Counted from the stretch's first letter, positions 8,850 to 18,010 are shown. The stretch: DNA of 48,312 nt from Nostoc sp. PA-18-2419 (GCF_005869855.1 NZ_SZNH01000004.1:101098-149409), one strand, 5' to 3'. The notes: a model not told the origin generated them from the letters alone. Made by a program: numbers and translations.

Positions 8850-10163
8850 TTACCCTTTGACTTTTAGTAGTAGTCTAGTCTCATTGGCGGCTGATTGCAT
8901 TGCACTTTCAGGAGTCATGCGATTTGTGAGTGCAGCACTCAGATAACGTTGTAAAATATCAGATGCTTGAGCATATTGGGCAATGGACGGACGTAAAATG
9001 CTTTTATCAGCTATGTTGAGTATTTGAGGATAATGAGGATATTTGCTAACAACTTGTGGGTCTGTAAACAGCGAACGTTGGCTTGGTACAAAACCCGATT
9101 TAAAAATAAATTTGCGCTGTGTTTCTTCACTGGTAATGAATTGAATTGCTTTCCAAGCTTCTTGAGGATGTTTTGAAGATTTGCTAATTCCTAAACCAAA
9201 ACCACCTAAACATCCTCCTGGACTATTACCAGGAGTAGCAACCATTGGTTTCATAGCTATTTTATCTTTTACAGGGGAATCATCAGCATTAGCTAAAGGC
9301 CAAACATAAGGCCAACTGCGTAAAAATGCTGCTTGACCACTTTGAAATATGCGTCTTGTATCTTCTTCAATATATGTTGTGACTCCAGGCGGAGAAATTC
9401 CTTGTTCAATAGTATCTTTGAGAAAAGCGATCGCTTTTAATGTCTCAGGTCTATCTAACCCGACTTCTAAATTATTAGGATTCATCCAAAATCCACCGAA
9501 ACCTTGCAAGACTTCCAAAAACATGGCAACTAGTCCTTCAGACTGGCGACCTTGCCAAAGGTAACCCCACTTAACTTTTCTTTGCTCTTGTAATGACTGA
9601 GAAATTCTCAATAAATCTGCGAATGTTTCTGGTGGTTGAAAACCTGCTTGTTCGAGCAAGTCTTTACGGTAGTAGAGAACTCCAGCAGTAGCATACATGG
9701 GAATTCTGTAGAGTTTACCTTCGTAACGCCCGGCTTCTATATGTGCGGGAAAAAATTTTGCTAACTCTTCTTTTGGTAAGCGATCGCTCAAATCTAACAA
9801 CCAGTCAGCAGCAGCAAATTTAGGCGTCCAAATGACATCCATCAATACCATGTCATAGGGAGAATCTCCTAAGATATATGCTGAAGTCAGCAGGTCTTCC
9901 TGTAAATTTGATGTACTCGGCCCTTCAATAATATTGATATGAATGCCCGGATTTTTTGCTTCAAAATCTTTGATAATGCTTTGCTTCCAAAGTTCGCCAT
10001 CACTAGCATTCATCATCAGATTCAAGACTACTAGTTCCTCTGATATGGCTGGCGGGGTGGAAAGCAAAAAGATACCCAATACAACAGCAAAAAATATTCC
10101 TACACGCCATTTGAGTTGTTGGAAGATTTTATGCTGTTGTTTTGTTTGTTTGATGTGAGACAT
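8850..10163 (-). CDS. Sugar-type ABC transporter substrate-binding protein
   Basis: A family 1 extracellular solute-binding protein (UgpB/MalE-like), 437 residues from ATG 10163; a TTG nine bases upstream is less likely. The N-terminus is a long basic stretch followed by a hydrophobic core (VGIFFAVVLGIFLLS) and an AIS-EE junction, consistent with export or an uncleaved anchor. Family hallmarks include DFEAKNPGIHI, YDMVLMDVIWTP, GKLYRIPMYATAGVLYYRKDLL and the C-terminal EAWKAIQFITSEETQRKF block. It would deliver a carbohydrate or glycoside to a MalF/MalG-type permease. No permease or ATPase adjoins it here; a co-family permease lies at 33279-34187 on the opposite strand. The methyltransferase at 10226 lies 62 bp upstream on the same strand and may be co-transcribed. 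Confidence 0.88.
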   Translation of the reverse strand: MSHIKQTKQQHKIFQQLKWRVGIFFAVVLGIFLLSTPPAISEELVVLNLMMNASDGELWKQSIIKDFEAKNPGIHINIIEGPSTSNLQEDLLTSAYILGDSPYDMVLMDVIWTPKFAAADWLLDLSDRLPKEELAKFFPAHIEAGRYEGKLYRIPMYATAGVLYYRKDLLEQAGFQPPETFADLLRISQSLQEQRKVKWGYLWQGRQSEGLVAMFLEVLQGFGGFWMNPNNLEVGLDRPETLKAIAFLKDTIEQGISPPGVTTYIEEDTRRIFQSGQAAFLRSWPYVWPLANADDSPVKDKIAMKPMVATPGNSPGGCLGGFGLGISKSSKHPQEAWKAIQFITSEETQRKFIFKSGFVPSQRSLFTDPQVVSKYPHYPQILNIADKSILRPSIAQYAQASDILQRYLSAALTNRMTPESAMQSAANETRLLLKVKG

Positions 10164-10225
10164 TTTTAGCAAAACATCTTTGTTATCAAATTTGTGCTTC
10201 TGGATTCTTGATTCTTAAATTATAG

Positions 10226-11101
10226 CTACTCCCAGTAACCCCAAAAATCTTGATGTGTGACGTTACAACTAAGTTGGTTTTGAGCAATCATCTGTTGTTT
10301 TTTTTGTAACCAGGTGTTTAGCTCATGCTGTAAAGTTGCTTCTTCAAGAATTTCTGGAATTGATTCTTCCATAAACTTTAACATGAACTGAAGAAACACA
10401 GGATCGCTGCTACTAATTTCCCAGGGACTTTCTCCTTGTATGACCTTCATATCGATACGTTTCATTACCTCTCCGATAGAGTCACCACAGTCAGGCCCCA
10501 TTCCCCTGCCGAAGTCTTGAGGGCGCTGCATATGCTGATTGTAGTATTCTACAAAGGAAGAATCACCCTCGCTTTGAGGAATAAAATTTGTACTAGTATA
10601 GTTAACAGTAGCTAGAAGGGGTAATTGATACTTTTTTAAACATTCTAGTAGTGTTTGAAACTGCTTTTCGCTAAATAAATCGAACACTGCATTAGCCACA
10701 GCTAAGTCAAAAGTCTTTAAGTCTATGAGATTCTCCAGATCCAAAATAGAGCCGACAATTCTGTGAATAGTAATTTTACGGACTTCATTTTTTATGACTA
10801 ATATTGAGTCTTGCAATTGTGAATCATATCCATTTTCCTGTGCCCAGACGATTAGCCTATCAAAGCCAATTTCCAAATGTTCTTGATTTTGTTCAACTAA
10901 AAACCACTCCTGATCCTGAAAAATTTTACTCAAGTAATAGCGACAGTTAGCACCCGTACCAGCTCCCAAATCAACGATTTTAACGCTTTTGTGCTTTTTC
11001 AGGTATTGTTGGCAGCTTGCTTCCACAGTTGAGTTACGCCCCTTGGCATCATAAGGGATACGCAATTCTAGCCATTCGGCAAATTTCTGGTTTTTATTCA
11101 T
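10226..11101 (-). CDS. Class I SAM-dependent methyltransferase
   Basis: A 291-residue soluble enzyme. The Rossmann motif I, VDLGAGTGAN, is at residues 43-52; the acidic residue ending beta-2 is in WFLVEQN; motif IV-like FDLAVANAVFDLFS follows around residue 130. It probably transfers a methyl group to a small molecule: no tRNA, rRNA or DNA methylase motif (such as NPPY) was seen. The gene is the last of a minus-strand series with an FkbM methyltransferase, a glycosyltransferase and pterin/flavin-type enzymes, but 314 bp and a repeat hairpin separate it from the FkbM gene. Membership of the same pathway is therefore inferred. Substrate unknown. Confidence 0.8.
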   Translation of the reverse strand: MNKNQKFAEWLELRIPYDAKGRNSTVEASCQQYLKKHKSVKIVDLGAGTGANCRYYLSKIFQDQEWFLVEQNQEHLEIGFDRLIVWAQENGYDSQLQDSILVIKNEVRKITIHRIVGSILDLENLIDLKTFDLAVANAVFDLFSEKQFQTLLECLKKYQLPLLATVNYTSTNFIPQSEGDSSFVEYYNQHMQRPQDFGRGMGPDCGDSIGEVMKRIDMKVIQGESPWEISSSDPVFLQFMLKFMEESIPEILEEATLQHELNTWLQKKQQMIAQNQLSCNVTHQDFWGYWE

Positions 11102-11415
11102 TGGACTTCTTGCAAAGAAAAGAGAAAATTTCTACAAAAGTAGATTTAATACTTGCTGAATTTTGGCAACCATTAATTTACTGAAATAGAACTTACGTAA
11201 AAATTGCCGAAAACCTTAATTTATCGAACCGTCAAGACACCCTCCGGGTGTCTACGCCGGAAGCCGACGCTCAAACTTTTCGCAGCGTAACTCTGCGCTT
11301 GACTCTGCGCCCCTCTGCGTTTAAAAACATTATTTTTGTACCTCACTTAACTCCAATCGCTATAATTTATTTTTTAGAAGTCATTAACACTCTTCAGGGT
11401 AAAGTAACGGCTAGT
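11102..11415. repeat. Intergenic DNA with a Nostoc-type repeat hairpin
   Basis: No gene is supported in this gap. It holds a perfect 8-bp stem with a 3-base loop, AGACACCC-tcc-GGGTGTCT (11235-11253), followed by GC-rich repeat-like DNA (CGCCGGAAGCCGACGCTC, CTCTGCGCC runs) to about 11320, typical of dispersed repeats in Nostoc intergenic regions. The hairpin lies downstream of the FkbM gene on the minus strand and could also act as a terminator, although no T-run follows on that strand. Confidence 0.55.
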
Positions 11416-12186
11416 TTACACTGTATCGAGACTAAGCAGACAACGTGCATATACATCACCAGAGTTTGCATCAACAGGCAAACTTTTAAGTTGAGCGACC
11501 ATTTCCTGAGAATTAAGCCAGTTAGCTGATTGCAATTGATACGATTCACCAAATTTTGCGGGTTTCCAGTTGAATTCATAAGGCCCCAAAGAATTCAATT
11601 GTTCAATGCAAGCTAGAGCAATGTTTATTGCACTCGGAGTGTATTCAAACGAAAGGGCACGAATAGGTTGCGACAAGCCACGCAGAACTTCTAGTTCGTG
11701 ACCCTCAACATCAATCTTGCAGAAAGCGGGCTTACCATATTGAGCGATGAGGCTATCAATAGTTGTTACCGAAACAGACACGGTTGTATCCCAGCGCACA
11801 TGAGCAAAAGAATCAACCTGTTGTACAGCTTCCATCCAATCACGGGAGAGGGTGGTTACAGTTGGGGTACGTTGGCTCACCAATAAGTCTTGCGTCCCAG
11901 GAACTAAGCCAACAGCTTGTTCAATAAGGGTTATCCGGGGATTATTGCTGTACCAGCGTTTCAACAGTTGCATACACTGAGGTTGAGGCTCGATGCCAAT
12001 AACATGGGCATCAAGGCGAGACAAGGCAAGAAGATGATTGCCAACATGGGAACCAATGTCAAAACAAAGGTCGCCTGGTTGGACAAACAGTGAATAAAAG
12101 CCGGATAACTGACGGATGCGAAAGGGAATACCGTAGTACATTATTAATGAGCGAAGAATCCCCACCTGCTGCGATAAAGATGACAT
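11416..12186 (-). CDS. FkbM family methyltransferase
   Basis: A 256-residue FkbM-type SAM-dependent methyltransferase, a family that usually O-methylates sugars or polyketide-like small molecules. Motif I is FDIGSHVGN (residues 42-50), followed by VIGIEPQP and the diagnostic IDVEGHE (158-164). The ATG at 12186 has an AGGA Shine-Dalgarno about ten bases upstream on the minus strand. It lies 63 bp downstream of the GT4 gene in the same orientation, so a glycosylated product that is then methylated is the natural reading of the pair. The acceptor is unknown. Confidence 0.85.
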   Translation of the reverse strand: MSSLSQQVGILRSLIMYYGIPFRIRQLSGFYSLFVQPGDLCFDIGSHVGNHLLALSRLDAHVIGIEPQPQCMQLLKRWYSNNPRITLIEQAVGLVPGTQDLLVSQRTPTVTTLSRDWMEAVQQVDSFAHVRWDTTVSVSVTTIDSLIAQYGKPAFCKIDVEGHELEVLRGLSQPIRALSFEYTPSAINIALACIEQLNSLGPYEFNWKPAKFGESYQLQSANWLNSQEMVAQLKSLPVDANSGDVYARCLLSLDTV

Positions 12187-12249
12187 ATTAATTTTTTCCT
12201 GCTGATGATTCAGTAGTTCTAGCGATTGAAGAAATATTAAGATTACTAA

Positions 12250-13296
12250 CTAGTATGTAAATACTTGTAAAAAATCTCGATAACTTTGCTCCCAAGTATT
12301 AAAGGATAGATTCGCAGTGCGATTCAAAGCTTCTTTGCCTAACTGATTAAGTTGATTACGATCTGTAAGCAATTTTTTGAGTGCCATGAAAAATTGTTCG
12401 TGCTTGCCTAACTCAATCAGTATCCCATTGACTCCATCCTCAATCCAGTCTGCAATTGCCCCAGTTGCATAAGCTAATACTGGTAGCCCGTTAGCAACTG
12501 CTTCTGCAGTGGACATAGAATAACTTTCATAGGTAGATGCGGAGATATAAAGGTCAGATTGAGACAACAACTCCAACATAGTCTTCTGAGGAACACGGCC
12601 ATGAACAATGACGGCATCTTGCAGTCCCGCACGCTTGATTAAGGCGAGAGTTTTATCTTTGTAAGCTTCTTCTTCGCAATCACCAATCAAATGGAGCCTA
12701 AAATTCTTTGTTTCCATCTGGGCTAACATTTCTACTAATTCAAGTTGCCCTTTGCGTCGATAGAAAGTTCCGATGCTAATGAGAGTTATCTGCTCTTGCG
12801 ATCGCTGTTTGAGATTAGGCAGGTAAAGCGCCTGATCGATACCTGGTGATGCTACCACGATTTTGTCTGTTTCGATCCCACCACTTAAGATATAATTGCG
12901 CAATTGGAAACTAGGAACGATAATACCCTTCATCGCTTTTAACCATCGCGCTTCATCACTCCAGAGAGCTTTCTTTTCCTGAGTCGAGTAGTAGGTATTC
13001 AATGACTCAAGATGGTGGAGCATCAAGTAAGTTCGTTGAGCATAGGGAAGAAATTCATTCAAGGAATCATTGAACTCGGAAATTGTCAAGTAGAGTGCAT
13101 CAATCACAAGGATGCAATCAGAAGGTAAAGCACTCAATTGTTCAAGCAGCCCAGAAACAGATCCATCTAAGGGATAATATAAATTCTCTCCTTTACCTTC
13201 CTGCTCTAAGCGCTTGACAATTTCTACATTGTAGAGTGAACCTCCTGAGGTGAAACTTAGTTTCGGCTGAATAAAATAGATCGTATTTGAGTTCAT
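12250..13296 (-). CDS. Family 4 glycosyltransferase
   Basis: A 348-residue GT-B fold enzyme. The N-terminal acceptor domain begins IYFIQPKLSFTSGGS, and the C-terminal nucleotide-sugar domain carries ISIGTFYRRKGQLELV, LHLIGDCEEE, VIVHGRV and the ESYSMSTAEA retaining-GT4 motif (E-x7-E, near residues 255-263). It has no signal peptide and is probably cytosolic. The start ATG overlaps the stop of the PTPS-like gene by four bases (ATGA, 13293-13296), which indicates translational coupling and so a shared pathway. Donor and acceptor cannot be read from sequence. Pteridine glycosyltransferases are known in cyanobacteria, so a pterin- or flavin-like acceptor is an attractive inference only. Confidence 0.85.
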   Translation of the reverse strand: MNSNTIYFIQPKLSFTSGGSLYNVEIVKRLEQEGKGENLYYPLDGSVSGLLEQLSALPSDCILVIDALYLTISEFNDSLNEFLPYAQRTYLMLHHLESLNTYYSTQEKKALWSDEARWLKAMKGIIVPSFQLRNYILSGGIETDKIVVASPGIDQALYLPNLKQRSQEQITLISIGTFYRRKGQLELVEMLAQMETKNFRLHLIGDCEEEAYKDKTLALIKRAGLQDAVIVHGRVPQKTMLELLSQSDLYISASTYESYSMSTAEAVANGLPVLAYATGAIADWIEDGVNGILIELGKHEQFFMALKKLLTDRNQLNQLGKEALNRTANLSFNTWEQSYRDFLQVFTY

Positions 13297-13670
13297 ACCT
13301 CTGCTTCATAGCTTCCCCAAGCGATATGGCTTTCCTCCAGGGTGATTTTCAGAGAGCCTTTGAAAAAGGAACTTACGTGTTTGCTAATTTGCTGGTGGAT
13401 ATAATAACCTATGTATTCTGTGGTTGTATTTATCCCCTGAAATTGTTCGAGAGTATCTAGATTTTGGTAATTTATAGGTTCTAGAACTTCTTTGAGAATT
13501 GCGATCGCCTGACCGATATCAATCACTAAGCCATCTTTATCCAATGATGGTACTTTAAATTCAGCTGTGATTATAAAGGTTGCTCCGTGCAGCTTTTGAG
13601 CGGGGCCAAAAATTTCCCCTTGGAAGCTATGGGCAATCATGATGTGGTCTTTTACTGCAACAGAAAACAT
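13293..13670 (-). CDS. PTPS/QueD-fold protein with degenerate active site
   Basis: A 125-residue member of the 6-pyruvoyl-tetrahydropterin synthase / 6-carboxytetrahydropterin synthase superfamily by its overall pattern: HSF near the N-terminus (His14), LHGATF (His28), GLVIDIGQAIAILKEVLEPI, and a C-terminal LEESHIAWGSYE that keeps the pterin-anchoring Glu. The canonical CxxLHGH is changed. The Cys four residues before His28 is Ala24, the second zinc His is Ala30, and the LDHxxLN catalytic His region reads INYQNLD. Ordinary PTPS or QueD chemistry therefore looks impossible. It may bind a pterin, catalyse something else, or be structural. It is five bases downstream of the dehydrogenase and overlaps the GT4 gene by ATGA. 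Confidence 0.8.
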   Translation of the reverse strand: MFSVAVKDHIMIAHSFQGEIFGPAQKLHGATFIITAEFKVPSLDKDGLVIDIGQAIAILKEVLEPINYQNLDTLEQFQGINTTTEYIGYYIHQQISKHVSSFFKGSLKITLEESHIAWGSYEAEV

Positions 13671-13675
13671 GATTT

Positions 13676-14656
13676 TTAATACTCAACTAACGGCGAAACT
13701 GGCTGTACTTGACGCTGATATAACAGTGACATAAATTCGGGCAAGTCTTTAAAAGCAATCACAGGCTCTAGGAGAATATCTACAGCCGCATCTCCAAGCA
13801 ATTGCAAAACCCGTTCTTTGCGCTGACGATAGTCAATTAAGTTTCGCATGGGTTTGGCGATCGCCGAAACTTGAGAAGCGATAATTTGTTTGCGCTGATA
13901 ATGAAACGAACCACCCAATTGCAAGGAAACTGATTGCGTTCCGTACCAACTCAGTTCGATACAGCGACCTTCAAAAGTCAGGGCATCAATCGCACTTTGA
14001 AGTCCACAAGCAGAAGCGCTGGTATGAAAGACGATATTGTAATTGTCTTCTTTGAAGTCGGTTGCTAAGCGAGAATTTTGCAGCCAAGGTAGTTGTTCTA
14101 GGTATTGAATTCGCTGCTTATCCTGTTCTAAAAAGTCTGCCCCAATACCATACTCTTTACTGAGAACAAAGCTAATCAGAATACCAACAATACCTCCACC
14201 AACAATTAAGATCCGAGCGTCCTGACTAACTTCGGCATCCCAAACTGCATTCAGGGCTGTTTCTGTGTTGGGAATTAAAGTTGCCCGTTTACTAGGTAAC
14301 CAATCTGGCAATTCTAATGCATCAGAACTCTCCACCACGACTCTCGATTGATGGGGATGCATAACGAAAAATCGTTTACCCTGATTGGAGGCTTCATCAG
14401 CTTGACCGACAAGACTGTAGCCGTACTTTAAAGGTAAGGCAAAACTGCCTTCCATATACCAACAGCGCATTGTTTCCCAACACTCTTCGGGGACTTTTGC
14501 TAGACCTACCAGGCGTTCTGTCCCCGGACTAATGCCACTGTAGAGAGTTTCCAAAAACAGAGGCTCTTTAGGCAACGCCGTGACTGAAGTTTCTCTAATT
14601 TCACCAACGCTTGGAGAGACTAGCCAGTAAGCATAAGCTTGAGAATTTGTAGACAT
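13676..14656 (-). CDS. Medium-chain dehydrogenase/reductase (zinc-site-less type)
   Basis: A 326-residue MDR superfamily oxidoreductase. The N-terminal GroES-like half has YSGISPGTE (residues 39-47), where zinc alcohol dehydrogenases have a catalytic Cys (GxCGTD). The cofactor half has ILIVGGGIVGILI (about 149-161). The SGIS(A/P)GTE variant is known in the BchC-like subgroup of MDR enzymes. No structural zinc Cys cluster is visible. It lies five bases upstream of the PTPS-like gene and 27 bases downstream of the GTP cyclohydrolase fusion, all co-directional, so it probably reduces or oxidises an intermediate of that pathway. Specific substrate unknown. Confidence 0.8.
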   Translation of the reverse strand: MSTNSQAYAYWLVSPSVGEIRETSVTALPKEPLFLETLYSGISPGTERLVGLAKVPEECWETMRCWYMEGSFALPLKYGYSLVGQADEASNQGKRFFVMHPHQSRVVVESSDALELPDWLPSKRATLIPNTETALNAVWDAEVSQDARILIVGGGIVGILISFVLSKEYGIGADFLEQDKQRIQYLEQLPWLQNSRLATDFKEDNYNIVFHTSASACGLQSAIDALTFEGRCIELSWYGTQSVSLQLGGSFHYQRKQIIASQVSAIAKPMRNLIDYRQRKERVLQLLGDAAVDILLEPVIAFKDLPEFMSLLYQRQVQPVSPLVEY

Positions 14657-14683
14657 CTTTAACCAGCAGCCTTAACGAGCAAA

Positions 14684-16414
14684 TTAAATGCGTGACTCCT
14701 TATCTAGAAGTAATTCCACTAGAATTTCTCCATCGAGATCGAAGTGTTTCATTTGAAAGCGCAGTCCTTGGTCGATGGAGTCTATAACTGGAAGGGTGAA
14801 ACTCGACCGTCCCGAACCCAAAATCAAAGGAGAAAAATGGAGATGCAGTAACTCTATGCAATCAGCTTGCAAGAAATAGGAAACGGTTTGTCCTCCACCT
14901 TCCAAAAAAATACTAGAAATGCCATTTTCGTATAAAGCGTTTAAAATCTCCGAAGGTTCTAAAACTGTATTTTTCTGAGAACCTGTTTTAGGAGAAATCG
15001 GAATCTCCAAAATTTTGTCTTTTACTGCTTGTGGTACGACTCGATGCTGCTTTCCTTGAGGATATAACACAATAACTTTTTCGTGGACTGCCATCATCTG
15101 CAAATCATCCAGCTTCAAATCGCTTTCTCCTTCAATAATCACAGGAGTTGGATGCTTGCCAGCTACTAAACGAACCGTTAGTTTAGGATTGTCGAGTGTT
15201 GCTGTGAGTGCGCCTACCATAACGGCATCATGAAGGGCACGCAGACGATGAGCATGTTTCAAGTTAGCTTCATTGCTCAGCCATTGAGAGTTGCCATTGA
15301 TTGCTGCAATTCTGCCGTCTAGAGATTGTGCTAGGTGAGCCATCAGAAATGGACGCTTTTCTAGATAAGCTGCTCGTTGAGCAATTAAGAGCCTGACATA
15401 TAGAGAAAAAGTTTGCCATCCATTGCTGTGCCACATTCCTTTAAAACATTGGTCATCTTGCACAAAATTGGTCTTCAAAGGCGAGCCGCTTTTGAATACA
15501 ATGGCAGATTCTACTCGAGAAAATAGTTGATTGGCAAAATTTAAGTTTTCACAAAAATCATTTGTCAAATCGATGATAATCAAGAAATCACTTTCCGGAA
15601 TTTGCGGTATCTTTTCGGCAGAAAGTTTTTGGAAACTCCACGGACTTTGAGCATTCCCAAAAAAAGCCCAATACTCATTCTTTTGGGGAGCTTCATTTTT
15701 CATTGTCTGTTTGCATTCCAGCAATGCCGACCAGATATCATCTAAATGATCGTCAATTTTAAAGGCATTTCTGGCTATAGATTGGCGATTTTTGAATTCC
15801 AGAAGATGCCCCAGCTTCTTGGTTTTAGTTGTCAAATAATTAAAATTGTAGTCATTGGGTTCAATGGCTAAAGGAATTCGTTCGACTACTTCAATCCCAT
15901 AGTTTTGCAAACGAGCAATTTTGCGAGGATTATTAGTAATTAAGCGAATTTCCTTCAACCCTAAATCCTTGAGGATTTGCGCCGCCATACTGTAGTCTCG
16001 GAGGTCAGCAGAAAATCCCAGACGTTCATTTGCTTCTACTGTATCTAGTCCCAAATCTTGCAAAGAATAGGCTCTCACCTTATTCAACAAACCAATGCCT
16101 CTTCCCTCTTGTGGCAAATAAATTATCACTCCTTGACCTGCGGTTTCAATCATCCTCAGTGCCGTTTGCAACTGGCCTCCACAATCACAACGTAGAGAAC
16201 CTAAAGCATCGCCGGTTAAGCATTCGGAGTGTATTCTTACCATTACCGGGTTATCGAAGTTTTCTACTTCTCCCTTAATGATGGCGATATTCTCTGAATC
16301 GTCCAGAGCATTACGATAGCCATATATTTTAAATGTACCGAACTCACTAGGTAACTTGGCGATCGCTACAGTTTCGGTAAAAGCCATTTCAGTAATCGGT
16401 CTTTGCTTGCTCAT
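14684..16414 (-). CDS. GTP cyclohydrolase II - RibD-type reductase fusion
   Basis: A 576-residue bifunctional protein. Residues about 20-210 are a complete GTP cyclohydrolase II (RibA): zinc Cys65, Cys76 and Cys78 in [19 protein letters not shown], the [17 protein letters not shown] loop, and [11 protein letters not shown]. Residues about 355-572 are the RibD C-terminal reductase ([45 protein letters not shown]). The middle 140 residues match nothing I recognise. The DHBP synthase (RibB) and the RibD deaminase domain are absent. GTP cyclohydrolase II yields the 2,5-diamino-6-ribosylamino-pyrimidinone phosphate, which fungal and archaeal reductases reduce before deamination. The fusion could thus make the ribityl compound directly. 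It heads a minus-strand gene series (MDR, PTPS-like, GT4, FkbM), which argues for special metabolism rather than house-keeping riboflavin synthesis. Confidence 0.88.
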   Translation of the reverse strand: MSKQRPITEMAFTETVAIAKLPSEFGTFKIYGYRNALDDSENIAIIKGEVENFDNPVMVRIHSECLTGDALGSLRCDCGGQLQTALRMIETAGQGVIIYLPQEGRGIGLLNKVRAYSLQDLGLDTVEANERLGFSADLRDYSMAAQILKDLGLKEIRLITNNPRKIARLQNYGIEVVERIPLAIEPNDYNFNYLTTKTKKLGHLLEFKNRQSIARNAFKIDDHLDDIWSALLECKQTMKNEAPQKNEYWAFFGNAQSPWSFQKLSAEKIPQIPESDFLIIIDLTNDFCENLNFANQLFSRVESAIVFKSGSPLKTNFVQDDQCFKGMWHSNGWQTFSLYVRLLIAQRAAYLEKRPFLMAHLAQSLDGRIAAINGNSQWLSNEANLKHAHRLRALHDAVMVGALTATLDNPKLTVRLVAGKHPTPVIIEGESDLKLDDLQMMAVHEKVIVLYPQGKQHRVVPQAVKDKILEIPISPKTGSQKNTVLEPSEILNALYENGISSIFLEGGGQTVSYFLQADCIELLHLHFSPLILGSGRSSFTLPVIDSIDQGLRFQMKHFDLDGEILVELLLDKESRI

Positions 16415-17407
16415 AAGTTTATGACAATCTTCTCAATCTTTTCTTACTTTCAAGTAGACGTTAAACGTTCTCAAGATTTAAATCTTAACTCTAAATTTCA
16501 ACCAAATTGACTCGCTCATTACCAAGCAGATCGCAAAGGAGCGATGAGTATTTAAGTATATTATAAAAACGGATTATTATTAAACATAAATTAATTTAGC
16601 TTGAAATTTTAAAACAGTTTTCAGCTTAAATTCTTGAATAAATTTATTACTTTGATTTATTTTTATAAGAATGTAGAACATTTATATTGAGTATTTTCCT
16701 GATTGACAAAATATGTTCTCTAGAATATTTTACAGATAGTCTTTGACACTTACCAAACTAAGCTGCCAATTTTAAATCTCCTCACAGCTTACGTAGTCAG
16801 TGTCAATAAAAAATGTCTCAAAACCCCTGATGATTGTTTTGGGTGTGGCAAAAAACAGGCAAACAACATCTGTACTTAGTCAAATTATCATGAAACAGCT
16901 ACAAATGAAATCTTTAAAGATTAAGAAATGTATAGTTACTTAATGCAAATTTATCCGAACTAAGTCAAAACTTACGGACAGGGAAGGAAAAATCAAACCA
17001 CACAGAAGCCAGAAGACGCCCAATAATAAGAGTTTCAGACAGTTATATGCCTAAATTCTATAAGCAAGTCGGTGTGGAAAAACAAAACTATATAAAAATA
17101 AATAAATATGTATAATGCATCTATCAAAATAACAAACAACATATATGAGGTCTGTTTTCAGAGGATTTCTGACTCATAAGTCAGATACAATTCTTTTAAA
17201 TTTGAGAACTGGGGAAAACAAAGTACAACTAAGAGGACATAGTATTTTTTCAAAAATACCTCAAAAATGAACTACATATATCATTACTCAAAAGTTAAAG
17301 TCATAAATCATTTGTCAATAAGTAATAATGCTTAAATATTGATATTCTCTTGTATCTTTTGTCTTTTTACTTTTGCCTTCTTGTAATATTGTGTTTGTAA
17401 ATAGCTT
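16415..17407. other. AT-rich 1-kb intergenic region, no gene
   Basis: No convincing coding sequence on either strand. It must carry the promoter of the minus-strand fusion gene (start 16414) and the 3' end of the ureG transcript. A nested inverted repeat lies at 16743-16806 and a perfect 7-bp hairpin (TCTGACT-cata-AGTCAGA) at 17168-17185. No FMN riboswitch consensus was found upstream of the GTP cyclohydrolase fusion. The rest is featureless A/T-rich DNA to my reading. Confidence 0.5.
16743..16806. promoter_or_regulatory. Nested two-part inverted repeat
   Basis: An outer 8-bp perfect arm (TTGACACT 16743-16750 with AGTGTCAA 16799-16806) encloses an inner 7-bp perfect arm (TAAGCTG 16759-16765 with CAGCTTA 16785-16791). 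The two are separated by an asymmetric 8/7-base internal loop, and the apical loop is 19 bases. This could fold as a stem-internal loop-stem RNA in either direction. It sits about 330 bp upstream of the GTP cyclohydrolase fusion. Whether it is an RNA, an operator or chance is not settled. Confidence 0.4.
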
Positions 17408-18010
17408 CTAACAGATATTCGTGCAGACAAAGTTAATTACATCTATAAGCCCTGACTGAGTTTTCAAATTAGTAAAAATAAAAGGTTTATCGCCGCGCAT
17501 TTTTTTAGCATCTCGTTCCATAACAGTTAAATCGGCGCCGACATAAGGTGCAAGGTCGATTTTATTAATCACCAACAAATCAGATTTAGTAATACCAGGG
17601 CCACCCTTGCGAGGAATTTTATCACCAGCTGCAACATCGATGACATAAATCGTCAAATCTACCAATTCTGGACTAAAGGTAGCAGCCAAATTATCACCGC
17701 CACTTTCCAAAAATACTAAATCCAAATCCGTAAAACGTTCTTCTAACTGTTCAATTGCTGCTAAATTCATCGAAGCATCTTCGCGGATAGCAGTATGAGG
17801 ACAGCCGCCAGTCTCTACACCCAAAATGCGATCGCTTGCTAAGGCTTGAGAACGCACTAAAAATTGAGCATCTTCTTGAGTATAAATATCATTCGTCACC
17901 ACCGCCAGCTGATACTGCTGGCGCAATTTCTTGCACAAAGCATCCACTAAAGCCGTCTTCCCCGAACCCACGGGCCCAGCAACACCTACTCTAAATGCGT
18001 TGTTTGTCAT
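17408..18010 (-). CDS. ureG: Urease accessory GTPase UreG
   Basis: A 200-residue SIMIBI-class GTPase that, with UreD/UreF and the nickel donor UreE, loads Ni into urease in the cytosol. The P-loop [13 protein letters not shown] is at residues 9-21. [17 protein letters not shown] carries the Ni-binding CPH motif; [13 protein letters not shown] and the guanine-specificity NKIDLAP follow. Length is normal for the family. The ATG at 18010 lies inside the last copy of a heptamer tandem repeat (ATGACAA x3 on the minus strand), and only this copy is in frame. The gene is 198 bp downstream of ureF, a gap filled with low-complexity DNA, unlike the tight ureE-ureF junction. The ureABC and ureD genes are not in the window. 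Confidence 0.97.
   Translation of the reverse strand: MTNNAFRVGVAGPVGSGKTALVDALCKKLRQQYQLAVVTNDIYTQEDAQFLVRSQALASDRILGVETGGCPHTAIREDASMNLAAIEQLEERFTDLDLVFLESGGDNLAATFSPELVDLTIYVIDVAAGDKIPRKGGPGITKSDLLVINKIDLAPYVGADLTVMERDAKKMRGDKPFIFTNLKTQSGLIDVINFVCTNIC

Noticed and set aside
11248-11529. 93-codon plus-strand frame
   Set aside because: It spans a dispersed repeat and runs antisense into the FkbM gene.
13293-13670. QueD for queuosine synthesis
   Set aside because: The catalytic Cys and His are missing and no other que gene is present.
16415-17407. FMN riboswitch before the GTP cyclohydrolase fusion
   Set aside because: The conserved FMN aptamer strings were not found on the minus strand.
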